A stretch of 10,834 bases of DNA from Bacteroidia bacterium (GCA_019454865.1 JACFNJ010000072.1:1-10834); one strand, 5' to 3'. Numbered from the stretch's first letter, positions 1 through 6,045 are shown. Program-made: numbers and translations. Notes: generated by a model not told the origin, from the letters alone.

Positions 1-233
1 CACGTAGTATGTTTGGTGCTTATGGTAGTATAGGAATAAGCGATGAAATGCTTGAAAGTATTATTGAACCAAGTATGAAAAAAGAAGATTACAGAAGTAA
101 AATGATAAATCTTGCTGTATCACAAAAAGTGAGAGAAGTAATTAAAAGTAAAATAACTATTGCTGAACAAAAAGTAAGTTCAAAAGAGTTTATAGATATA
201 GTTACAAAACACAACGAACAACACCATCATTAA
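1..233 (+). CDS. tig: C-terminal end of probable trigger factor (partial)
   Basis: The reading frame is open from the window edge (frame beginning at base 3) to TAA at 231-233, so about 76 C-terminal residues are present and the start lies outside. The segment is helical and charged. Its pattern (ISDEMLESIIEPSMKKED, then KVREVIKSKITIAEQKVSSKEFIDIV) resembles the last helices of the C-terminal chaperone domain of Bacteroidota trigger factor, where the protein ends with a 'VTLxEKxVSxxEF'-like element. Trigger factor is the ribosome-bound peptidyl-prolyl isomerase and chaperone that meets nascent chains. The internal ATG at base 9 is not a likely start, because the frame is open upstream of it. 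The protein ends in three histidines. A strong terminator follows, so it appears to be the last gene of its transcript. The assignment rests on family resemblance of the tail only; the PPIase domain is not visible. Confidence 0.6.
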   Translation, partial: RSMFGAYGSIGISDEMLESIIEPSMKKEDYRSKMINLAVSQKVREVIKSKITIAEQKVSSKEFIDIVTKHNEQHHH

Positions 234-254
234 AAAATTAATAAACAATTATAT

Positions 255-286
255 AAAAAGCACCTTGTAGTAGAGGTGCTTTTTTT
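255..286 (+). terminator. Rho-independent terminator after tig-like gene
   Basis: A perfect 11-bp stem pairs AAAAAGCACCT (255-265) with AGGTGCTTTTT (274-284) across an 8-nt loop, and T residues continue to 286. It lies 21 nt after the stop codon at 233 and separates this gene from dnaX. The A-tract on the left arm could let it work in both directions. Confidence 0.9.
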
Positions 287-398
287 GTGTCTATGGTTTT
301 CCAATTTGTTTTCCTCACAATTAATTGTTTAACCAATGGTATAAAAACATTTCGTACACATGTGTTTGAGAATAGTGTATAAAAGTTAAATTAGCGGC

Positions 399-1526
399 AT
401 GGAAAATTTTGTGGTTTCGGCTCGTAAATACAGACCGGGTACATTTGAAAGTGTAATTGGTCAGGAGCATATAACACATACCCTAAAAAATGCCATTAAA
501 AATAACGCTTTAGCACACGCTTTTTTATTTTGTGGTCCACGTGGTGTTGGCAAAACTACTTGTGCCAGAATTTTAGCAAAAACAATTAATTGCTTAAACA
601 TTGCACAAGATACTGAAGCTTGTAATGAGTGTGATAGTTGCAAAGCATTTAATGCAAATGCAAGTTTTAATATTTACGAGTTAGACGCTGCTAGTAATAA
701 TAGTGTAGATGATATTAGAGGATTAGTTGAGCAAGTGCGCTATGCACCACAAGGTGCTAAATATAAAATATACATCATTGATGAGGTGCACATGCTTAGT
801 TCCAGTGCTTTTAATGCTTTCCTTAAAACATTGGAAGAACCGCCTCCTTATGCAAAGTTTATATTAGCTACAACCGAGCGACATAAAATTTTACCAACTA
901 TACTTTCACGTTGTCAAGTATTCGATTTTCATCGTATAAGCGTTGAAAACGCTGTTAAGCAATTGAAAGCTATATGTGAAAACGAAAATGTTACCTATGA
1001 AGATGAGGCGTTGCATATAATTGCACTAAAGGCTGATGGTGCTATGCGAGATGCACTTTCAATCTTCGACAGAATGGTTAGTTTTAGTGGTAAAAACATT
1101 ACTTACAAAGATGTTATCACTAACCTTAATATATTAGATTACGATTACTATTTTAAAGCTATTGATTATATCATAGCCGGAGATTTAACCAATTTACTCC
1201 TTTTGTTTAATGATGTATTAACAAACGGTTTTGATGCACAACATTTTATAAGCGGTCTTGCTGAGCATGTAAGAAACTTAATGATGTGTAAACAACCGGA
1301 AACCGTTAAATTATTAGAAACATCACAAAACGTAGCACAAAAATATTTATCACAAGCAGCACAAAGCCACAAAGGTTTATTATTAAATGCACTAAATTTA
1401 CTAAACAAGTGTGATTTGGATTATAAATCCAGTAAAAACCAACGATTGCATGTAGAGCTGTATTTAATGAAATTGTGTTACATACAAACGGTAGTAGATA
1501 CAGCCGCATTAAAAAAAAAATCCTGA
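399..1526 (+). CDS. dnaX: DNA polymerase III clamp-loader subunit, gamma-like product (DnaX domains I-III)
   Basis: DnaX is the ATPase of the clamp loader that places the sliding clamp on primed DNA. This 375-aa frame contains the whole AAA+ core. Walker A is GPRGVGKTT at residues 46-54. Four zinc-binding cysteines are at 65, 75, 78 and 81. Walker B is IIDEVH at 126-131, and the arginine-finger SRC motif is at 170-172. A helical collar domain (domain III) runs to about residue 365. The frame ends ALKKKS-stop, with TGA at 1524-1526, immediately after a run of ten A. The conserved tau C-terminus lies downstream in the -1 frame, so this ORF matches a gamma product and not the full gene. The length is close to the domain I-III portion of E. 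coli DnaX. It heads a tight + strand operon. The start ATG at 399 gives the conserved MENFVVSARKYRP N-terminus. Confidence 0.95.
   Translation: MENFVVSARKYRPGTFESVIGQEHITHTLKNAIKNNALAHAFLFCGPRGVGKTTCARILAKTINCLNIAQDTEACNECDSCKAFNANASFNIYELDAASNNSVDDIRGLVEQVRYAPQGAKYKIYIIDEVHMLSSSAFNAFLKTLEEPPPYAKFILATTERHKILPTILSRCQVFDFHRISVENAVKQLKAICENENVTYEDEALHIIALKADGAMRDALSIFDRMVSFSGKNITYKDVITNLNILDYDYYFKAIDYIIAGDLTNLLLLFNDVLTNGFDAQHFISGLAEHVRNLMMCKQPETVKLLETSQNVAQKYLSQAAQSHKGLLLNALNLLNKCDLDYKSSKNQRLHVELYLMKLCYIQTVVDTAALKKKS
1511..1520 (+). other. dnaX: A10 slippery run in dnaX, candidate -1 frameshift or transcriptional slippage site
   Basis: Ten consecutive A follow GCATT. In the dnaX frame the codons read TTA AAA AAA AAA TCC TGA. 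In the -1 frame the same bases read ATT AAA AAA AAA ATC CTG and continue for 204 codons after the run. The two frames are both open from 1436 (after a TAA at 1433-1435 in the -1 frame) to 1523, and the A run is the only homopolymer in that overlap. Known precedents for dnaX are -1 ribosomal frameshifting in E. coli and poly-A transcriptional slippage in Thermus. I found only a weak 5-bp potential stem downstream (GTAAA with TTTAC), which points to homopolymer slippage more than to a pseudoknot-stimulated site. A one-base homopolymer assembly error would produce the same picture. Confidence 0.7.
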
Positions 1527-2134
1527 GCCAAACTGAAACTCCCGAAAATAATGTTGTAAACGAACCTTTACCCAATACTAATAAAACAGAAACCAAACAG
1601 CCGGTAAATACGGAGAGTAAAAAATACGTAATCCCACCTCCTATTGCACCTCAGAAGAAAAGCTCAATTGATAAACTGAAAGAGCAAATTCTTAATAATA
1701 TTTCAGCAGACATTAAGCCAAAACAAGATGTTAAGAAAAGCATAAATTCGAATATAGAGGTCAATAATACACCACTTCAAACCGATACATTTACCAAAGT
1801 TTGGGATACTTTTTTAGAAAACTTAGAAAATGCAAACAAGAAAAGTCTAAACATTATTCTTAAAAACTCCCGATGGGAAATATTGGACGAAAATACTGTA
1901 TTGTTAAATCTGTCCTCTGAACATGAGAAAGAAATGTTTGATGAAGAACGAATTCATGTTGTTCCATTCTTTAGAAGTAATTTATCAAACAATAGCATAG
2001 AAATACGTGTAAATGTGGAATTAACAAATACATTCCAAAAGGCATTTACATCAAAAGAAAAGTTTATTGCAATGGCGCAAAACAATCCAAACTTAATTGA
2101 GTTGCAAAAAATTTTAGCATTAGAAATTGAATAA
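1520..2134 (+). CDS. dnaX: DnaX tau-specific C-terminal region (reached by -1 frameshift from 399)
   Basis: This segment has no convincing start of its own. A GTG at 1475 exists, but it lies inside dnaX coding sequence. Joined to the first frame after K374, it gives a 578-aa tau, a normal size for the phylum. Residues 375 to about 460 form a low-complexity Lys/Asn/Pro-rich linker (for example PPPIAPQKK). Residues from about 466 to 578 form a compact domain beginning FTKVWDTFLENLENANKKS and ending TSKEKFIAMAQNNPNLIELQK, a pattern I recognise from the C-terminus of Bacteroidota DnaX. That this domain is intact argues that the frame is translated. The role of this tau-type C-terminus, by analogy with E. 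coli, is linking clamp loader, polymerase and helicase. The ATG of the next gene follows one base after the stop codon. Confidence 0.85.
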   Translation: MLSQTETPENNVVNEPLPNTNKTETKQPVNTESKKYVIPPPIAPQKKSSIDKLKEQILNNISADIKPKQDVKKSINSNIEVNNTPLQTDTFTKVWDTFLENLENANKKSLNIILKNSRWEILDENTVLLNLSSEHEKEMFDEERIHVVPFFRSNLSNNSIEIRVNVELTNTFQKAFTSKEKFIAMAQNNPNLIELQKILALEIE

Positions 2135-2135
2135 A

Positions 2136-2720
2136 ATGGAAAATACAAAAGAAAAATTGAAGACATCATTCAAAAACCGGATAAAGAATTTAATTAATTA
2201 TTTTCTTAAAGGGTTGCTCATTGTACTTCCTTTTGCGGTTACGTATGCCGTTTTAAAAAGTATAGTACTTACAATGGATAACTATATTGATGTGGGAATT
2301 CCGGCAGTTGGTTTTTTCATTGTTATATGCTCAATCACATTTTTAGGTTTTATAGGAAGTAGTTTAATTACCAAACCGCTAATTAATTTACTTGACGATG
2401 TGCTTTCGAAAATTCCATTTGTGAAGATTATTTACACAAGTGTTAAAGATTTTATGGAAGCATTTGTAGGAGATAAAAAGAAGTTTACTTCACCGGTGTT
2501 GGTTGAAATGACAAACGGAATTTATAAACCCGGATTTATCACCCAACAAGACTTGTCGCACTTGGGATTGCCCGGCTTGTGCGCTGTGTATTTTCCACAT
2601 TCGTATGCGTTTAGTGGTAATCTATTTTTTGTAGATAAAAATAAAATAAAACCATTTAATGGAAACTCTACCGAAGTAATGAAATTTATAGTTAGCGGTG
2701 GTGTAACGGATATAGAATAG
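2136..2720 (+). CDS. DUF502 family inner-membrane protein
   Basis: This 194-aa protein belongs to the DUF502 family of uncharacterised bacterial membrane proteins. After a basic N-terminus come two hydrophobic segments, at about residues 24-45 (LKGLLIVLPFAVTYAVL) and 57-78. The family signature follows: IPFVKIIYTSVKDF at 93-106, a VLVEMTNGIYKPGFIT strand region near 121-136, VYFPHSYAFSGNLFFV near 151-166, and the terminal FIVSGGV. The soluble C-terminal part is probably cytoplasmic or membrane-associated. The ATG at 2136 is preferred over an in-frame TTG at 2127 because TTG would overlap the end of dnaX. It sits 1 nt after dnaX and 1 nt before the UbiA gene, so co-transcription is very likely. 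No biochemical role can be read from the sequence. Confidence 0.85.
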   Translation: MENTKEKLKTSFKNRIKNLINYFLKGLLIVLPFAVTYAVLKSIVLTMDNYIDVGIPAVGFFIVICSITFLGFIGSSLITKPLINLLDDVLSKIPFVKIIYTSVKDFMEAFVGDKKKFTSPVLVEMTNGIYKPGFITQQDLSHLGLPGLCAVYFPHSYAFSGNLFFVDKNKIKPFNGNSTEVMKFIVSGGVTDIE

Positions 2721-2721
2721 T

Positions 2722-3606
2722 ATGCAGAAAATACTTGCATTTTTGCAATTGGTGCGTGTAAATAATTTGATAATACTATTGGCAACATTAGTATTTAGCT
2801 ATTATTTCTTAACAGATTATTTAACCATTGAAGACTTATTTCAACCCCGATTTATTTTATTGTGTCTTTGCATTATACTTACATCTGCAGCCGGATATAT
2901 TATCAATGATTATTATGATATAAATATTGACCTTACTAACAAACCCGAAAAGGTTATTATCGGAAAACATATCTCAAGAAGAAAAGCAATGTTTATTCAC
3001 TTCATTTTTTCAGTTGTTGCTTTTATTATTGGGTTGTATTTGAGTTGGTATTTAGGTAGTATCATTTTTTTTACTACTATAGTGCTTTGGCTATATTCTG
3101 TTTATTTTAAAAAAAGACTTTTGTCGGGCAATATCATAGTTGCAGCATTAAGTGCTTTTGTATTGCTGGTTTTACCTTTTTTCAATCCATTAATTTCAAA
3201 GTATCTGGTTTGGATATATAGCGTATTTTCTTTTGGTGTAAGTTTAATTCGCGAACTTGTAAAAGACACCGAAGATTTACGTGGAGATAGCAAGTTTAAT
3301 TGTAAAACTTTACCAATATTATTTGGTGTACGCAAAACCAAAAAAGTTTTAATTGCATTAAACTTAGTATTTATTGGGTTGCTACTAACTCACTTATTCA
3401 TAGCAAATTCGTACATCCCTTTTCGGCATCAGGCAAATGCAATCGTTTATATTTTTTATATTTTGTTGTTTTTGGTTTTTCCATTATTGATTGCTATGTA
3501 TTATATTTACCGTGCAGATGTAAAATCAGATTTTAGCCGCTTGAGCCTGTTTTATAAAATTTACATGTTAATTGGCATTTTCAGCATGGTAATTATTAAG
3601 CTCTGA
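2722..3606 (+). CDS. UbiA-superfamily prenyltransferase
   Basis: This 294-aa polytopic membrane protein is of the UbiA family, which transfers an isoprenoid chain from a prenyl diphosphate to an acceptor in the membrane. Both magnesium-diphosphate motifs are visible. The first is N62-D63-x-x-D66-x-x-x-D70 (NDYYDINID), after the first two helices. The second is D182-T-E-D185-L-R-G-D189, after about five helices. The spacing and about eight to nine hydrophobic segments fit the family. The acceptor cannot be told from the sequence. Relatives in Bacteroidota are often labelled geranylgeranylglycerol-phosphate geranylgeranyltransferase by similarity, while MenA, heme O synthase and others share the fold. 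No quinone or heme genes lie nearby. The start is 1 nt after the DUF502 stop, inside the dnaX operon. Confidence 0.88.
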   Translation: MQKILAFLQLVRVNNLIILLATLVFSYYFLTDYLTIEDLFQPRFILLCLCIILTSAAGYIINDYYDINIDLTNKPEKVIIGKHISRRKAMFIHFIFSVVAFIIGLYLSWYLGSIIFFTTIVLWLYSVYFKKRLLSGNIIVAALSAFVLLVLPFFNPLISKYLVWIYSVFSFGVSLIRELVKDTEDLRGDSKFNCKTLPILFGVRKTKKVLIALNLVFIGLLLTHLFIANSYIPFRHQANAIVYIFYILLFLVFPLLIAMYYIYRADVKSDFSRLSLFYKIYMLIGIFSMVIIKL

Positions 3607-3610
3607 TAAC

Positions 3611-3620
3611 AACATTTGTT
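3611..3620 (+). promoter_or_regulatory. AACATTTGTT half-palindrome before yitT, identical to an XRE-region site
   Basis: The 10-mer AACATTTGTT lies in the 28-nt gap between the UbiA stop and the yitT start, ending 14 nt before the ATG. It equals the site at 5889-5898 upstream of the XRE gene and is a 4-2-4 palindrome (AACA/TGTT). It could be an operator, or part of an imperfect -7 promoter box (AACATTTG differs from TAnnTTTG at the first base). The functional role is inferred only from sequence identity. Confidence 0.35.
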
Positions 3621-3634
3621 TTCAATAAATTTAA

Positions 3635-4603
3635 ATGAAACCATTCTTAACACGCATAGTAATTGGTACGGTATTAAAGTACAAATATCGAAATAAAAGT
3701 AATTTTTCATCATTTGCTCTTGCCAAAGCATATAGAGAACTAATTATATTAATCAGAAGCCATTTAAAAGATTCAATTTTAATTTTAATCGGTATTTTTT
3801 CAGCCGCTTTTGGCTTAAAAGGGTTCTTATTAACCAATCACTTTATTGATGGTGGAGTTACCGGCATCTCACTTTTAGTTTCATCAATAACAGACATACC
3901 TTTATACACCTTAATTGTAGTTATAAATATTCCATTCATAATAATGGCTTACTACAACATGGGGCAACAGTTTGCTGTAAAAACTGCAATTGCAATTTTT
4001 GGCTTGTCATTATGTTTGGGAACTATTGATTTCCCTAACATTACTGACGACAACTTGCTTGTTGCCGTATTTGGTGGTTTCTTTTTAGGTGCGGGTATTG
4101 GTTTTGCTGTAAGAGGTGGTGCAGTAATTGACGGTACAGAGGTATTAGCCATTCAATTAAGCAGAAAATTAAGCACTACCATTGGTGATATTATTATTAT
4201 AATTAATGTAATTATTTTCTTAACGGCTGCTTATTTTTTAGGAGTTGAAAAAGCACTTTATTCCATGATTACTTATTTATCTGCTTCAAAAACTTTAGAT
4301 TTTTTAGTTGAAGGAATTGAAGAGTACACCGGAGTAACCATTGTTTCAAGCAAATGCGAAGAAATCCGGCTTATGATAATTGATAGAATGGGGCGGGGTG
4401 TAACGGTTTATAAAGGAAAAAGAGGATACGGGAAGCGTGGTGAAAGGGCTGAAATTGATGTAATTTATACCGTTCTTACCCGATTAGAATTAAATAAGTT
4501 TAAAACTGAGATGGAAAAGATTGATCCAAATGCTTTTATTGTTATGAATAGTGTGAAAGAAATTAAAGGAGGGATGATAAAAAAACGTCCATTGCAACAC
4601 TAA
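3635..4603 (+). CDS. YitT-family membrane protein (DUF161 plus DUF2179)
   Basis: This 322-aa protein has an integral-membrane N-terminal half and a soluble C-terminal domain, the layout of the YitT family (function not established; sometimes discussed as a transporter). A basic leader of about 45 residues precedes the first helix (residues 48-68). Hallmarks are GGVTGISLLVS at 73-83, a central helix with FGGFFLGAGIGFAVRGGAVIDGTEVLA near 146-172, and two further helices to about residue 220. The cytosolic DUF2179 domain covers about 232-316 and contains the typical GRGVTVYKGKRGY stretch at 253-265. It is last in the dnaX operon, 28 nt after the UbiA gene, and is followed by a terminator. The leader before the first helix is long, so a later start is possible, but no better ATG precedes helix 1. 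Confidence 0.9.
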   Translation: MKPFLTRIVIGTVLKYKYRNKSNFSSFALAKAYRELIILIRSHLKDSILILIGIFSAAFGLKGFLLTNHFIDGGVTGISLLVSSITDIPLYTLIVVINIPFIIMAYYNMGQQFAVKTAIAIFGLSLCLGTIDFPNITDDNLLVAVFGGFFLGAGIGFAVRGGAVIDGTEVLAIQLSRKLSTTIGDIIIIINVIIFLTAAYFLGVEKALYSMITYLSASKTLDFLVEGIEEYTGVTIVSSKCEEIRLMIIDRMGRGVTVYKGKRGYGKRGERAEIDVIYTVLTRLELNKFKTEMEKIDPNAFIVMNSVKEIKGGMIKKRPLQH

Positions 4604-4608
4604 AAAAC

Positions 4609-4644
4609 AAAAAAGAGCCGATTTTTTAAAATCCGACTCTTTTT
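4609..4644 (+). terminator. Terminator of the dnaX-yitT operon
   Basis: AAAAGAG (4611-4617) pairs with CTCTTTT (4637-4643). The stem continues imperfectly (one mismatch, one bulge) through CG/CG and ATTT/AAAT, then ends in a T run. It begins 5 nt after the yitT stop. The A/T-rich arms could make it bidirectional. Confidence 0.8.
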
Positions 4645-4730
4645 ACCCGACAATTTATACAGGCTTGTGTTTCATAGGCTATATTTCTCTAACAACACAT
4701 TTAATACGATTAACGAATCAAATTGTACCA

Positions 4731-4791
4731 TTTAGATTGAAACAAATTCTCTAAACACCTGAATTTTTGATGATTAAAATTTTAGATTGAA
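4731..4791 (+). repeat. 11-bp direct repeat TTTAGATTGAA, 50 bp apart
   Basis: TTTAGATTGAA occurs exactly at 4731-4741 and 4781-4791, in the non-coding stretch 4645-4842 upstream of the alpha/beta-hydrolase gene. The copies sit 74 and 24 bp upstream of the -7-like element at 4815. They may be regulator sites, but the region is AT-rich and coincidence is possible. Confidence 0.4.
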
Positions 4792-4814
4792 TGCAATTTT
4801 GATAGTAGATTAGT

Positions 4815-4822
4815 TAGCTTTG
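4815..4822 (+). promoter_or_regulatory. Bacteroidota -7 promoter element upstream of the hydrolase gene
   Basis: TAGCTTTG matches the Bacteroidota sigma-factor -7 consensus TAnnTTTG at all defined bases. It would place transcription start about 12-14 nt before the ATG at 4843. A TTTG at 4798-4801 is only 13 bp upstream, shorter than the usual -33 spacing, so the upstream element is weak. Confidence 0.5.
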
Positions 4823-4842
4823 ATAAATTTTTAGTTTAGTAA

Positions 4843-5382
4843 ATGTCAACAAATCCCCAAAATATACTTTTAATTGTTTCGGATATGTGGGGTTTTGAAC
4901 ATGCGATGTGGCTTGACAATTACATTCTCAATTTAAAAGACCACTTTATAATTAAACGAATAGATTGCAATAAGATAGGGAAAATTACAGCAAGCACTGA
5001 AAATGCCATTCACCAACAGTTTTTAGATTTTGGGATTGATTTGGTAGTAGAACACATTCTATATTACAACCAAAGGGAGGTTTCAATATTGGGTTTTAGT
5101 ATTGGTGGATTTATTGCTTGGCAAGCAGGGCATAGGGGATTAAGTATTAAAGATTTTTATGCAGTTTCTTCAACCCGGTTACGTTTAGAGAACTATAAAC
5201 CAAATACCAAATCTATTCATTTGTATTACGGCTCGGATGATTCAAATATACCAAACTTTGATTGGCATGACATGCATAGTATTAAACCAAACCTTATTCC
5301 AAATGGCAATCATTTAATATATAGGAAACCTGAAATAGCTAAAAAGGTATGTTCGGATATTATCAGCTCATGTATTGTTTAA
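4843..5382 (+). CDS. Small alpha/beta-hydrolase-fold protein
   Basis: This 179-aa cytoplasmic protein has no signal peptide or membrane segment. A first beta strand NILLIVSDMWGF opens the fold. The nucleophile elbow is G84-F-S86-I-G88 (GxSxG), after the strand REVSILGFS. A later strand, SIHLYYGSDD, places D132 or D133 as candidate acid. NGNHLIY places H157 as candidate base. This order (Ser, Asp, His) and the length suit a minimal hydrolase or esterase of the dienelactone-hydrolase/serine-hydrolase type. The substrate is unknown. It is a single-gene unit with its own promoter-like element, separated from yitT by a terminator. Its last 15 bp overlap the 3' end of the convergent XRE gene, and no terminator is visible between the two. 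Confidence 0.75.
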   Translation: MSTNPQNILLIVSDMWGFEHAMWLDNYILNLKDHFIIKRIDCNKIGKITASTENAIHQQFLDFGIDLVVEHILYYNQREVSILGFSIGGFIAWQAGHRGLSIKDFYAVSSTRLRLENYKPNTKSIHLYYGSDDSNIPNFDWHDMHSIKPNLIPNGNHLIYRKPEIAKKVCSDIISSCIV

Positions 5383-5826
5383 ATTTTCAACTTCCTGAGT
5401 AATGTTTTCTAAGCCATTTTTAACTTTCAATAAATTTGATGTTGAAACTTCAATTTCTGCATCCAATTCGGAAAGGTGCTTTAGTTCATCTATCAATATT
5501 TTATGAAAACTTTTCATCGTTTGATTAACTGTTAAACTATTGTTAATCTGATTGTACAATACATCAATTTTATGCAATAGTGGAGATAAATCAATTTTCG
5601 GCTGTTTTGCAACTGTCATTTCACCGGTTCCCAGTAATAGCCACTCCAAATTTATATCGGGGAATTGCTCTGCAACCCTTTGTAATAAATCAACTCCGGG
5701 TTTGTTTCTTCCACTTGTTATGTGTGTAATTAATGGTAACGAAACCCCAATTAGTGCAGCAAAAGTTGATTTTGAATAACCGTATTTGTTCATAATATCT
5801 ACAATACGTTTATTTAGTTCATCCAT
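5368..5826 (-). CDS. XRE-family transcriptional regulator with C-terminal coiled coil
   Basis: This 152-aa protein has an N-terminal helix-turn-helix of the Cro/CI (XRE) type at about residues 5-60. Helices RIVDIMNKYG, SKSTFAALIGV and SLPLITHITSGR are followed by the DLLQRVAEQFPDINLEWLLLGTGEM signature seen in many Bacteroidota phage-repressor-like regulators. Residues 80-152 are a helical, heptad-like tail (KIDVLYNQINNSL to LLKVKNGLENITQEVENL) that probably drives oligomerisation. No LexA-type peptidase domain is present. The ATG at 5826 gives a natural N-terminus MDELNKRI; a TTG at 5871 in the same frame would fall inside the inverted repeat and is not preferred. The upstream DNA carries phased palindromes that suggest autoregulation. 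The gene lies downstream of, and in the same direction as, the M36 protease gene. Confidence 0.85.
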   Translation of the reverse strand: MDELNKRIVDIMNKYGYSKSTFAALIGVSLPLITHITSGRNKPGVDLLQRVAEQFPDINLEWLLLGTGEMTVAKQPKIDLSPLLHKIDVLYNQINNSLTVNQTMKSFHKILIDELKHLSELDAEIEVSTSNLLKVKNGLENITQEVENLNNT

Positions 5827-5866
5827 AATCTTAATCTGTTGTTTGTATTGATTTCCACAAGAATAA

Positions 5867-5898
5867 AACAAATGTTAATTACATTATTAACATTTGTT
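5867..5898. promoter_or_regulatory. Perfect 13-6-13 inverted repeat, candidate operator of the XRE gene
   Basis: AACAAATGTTAAT (5867-5879) and ATTAACATTTGTT (5886-5898) are exact reverse complements around a 6-nt spacer, centred about 56 bp upstream of the XRE start codon. Each arm also contains its own 4-2-4 palindrome, AACA-nn-TGTT. On the minus strand AACATTTG (5876-5869) resembles a -7 box with one mismatch, and a TTG lies 22 bp upstream (5901-5899), so a repressor bound here could block the promoter. No U-tract follows the dyad, so it is not a terminator. Confidence 0.65.
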
Positions 5899-5908
5899 CA
5901 ACCTTATT

Positions 5909-5940
5909 TACAATTGTTTTTCATGGTGTACACAAATGTA
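5909..5940. promoter_or_regulatory. Two further AACAnnTGTT-like sites in phase with the inverted repeat
   Basis: TACAATTGTT (5909-5918, 9 of 10 positions to AACAnnTGTT counting the free centre) and CACAAATGTA (5931-5940, 8 of 10) continue the series begun at 5867 and 5889. The starts are spaced 22, 20 and 22 bp, about two helical turns each. The last site contains, on the minus strand, TACATTTG (5940-5933), a perfect TAnnTTTG -7 element that could also drive the XRE gene. Confidence 0.45.
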
Positions 5941-6045
5941 AAGCAACCTATTCAAGTAAATATTTAGATTTGATACGTTTTAATATTGTTTATCTGTTAT
6001 TTAAAGATTATTAAAAAGCCTTATATTTTAGTGAATTTAGAGATA

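Noticed and set aside
365..394. Promoter for dnaX: TTTG (365-368) with TAAATTAG (387-394) at 18-bp spacing
   Set aside because: It matches 7 of 8 positions of the -7 element, but transcription would start at about or after the ATG at 399, so it is unlikely to be the working promoter unless the mRNA is leaderless.
1521..1600. Stimulatory hairpin or pseudoknot downstream of the dnaX slip site
   Set aside because: The best pairing found is 5 bp (GTAAA with TTTAC), too weak to call.
1475..2134. Independent gene starting at GTG 1475
   Set aside because: The start lies inside dnaX coding sequence, and the encoded domain is the normal tau C-terminus, so it is a frameshift continuation and not a separate gene.
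2127..2135. TTG start for the DUF502 protein
   Set aside because: It would overlap the dnaX stop and add only three residues; the ATG at 2136 fits the operon spacing.
5926..5933. GTGTACAC 8-bp palindrome beside the XRE operator array
   Set aside because: It does not fit the AACAnnTGTT series and is short enough to be chance.
5941..6045. Terminator after the M36 protease gene
   Set aside because: The stretch downstream of the stop codon is AT-rich, but I found no stem of useful length followed by a U run.
4604..6045. Mobile element or prophage remnant around the XRE and hydrolase genes
   Set aside because: No integrase, transposase, tRNA target, target-site duplication or terminal inverted repeats are present; a phage-repressor-like HTH alone is not enough.
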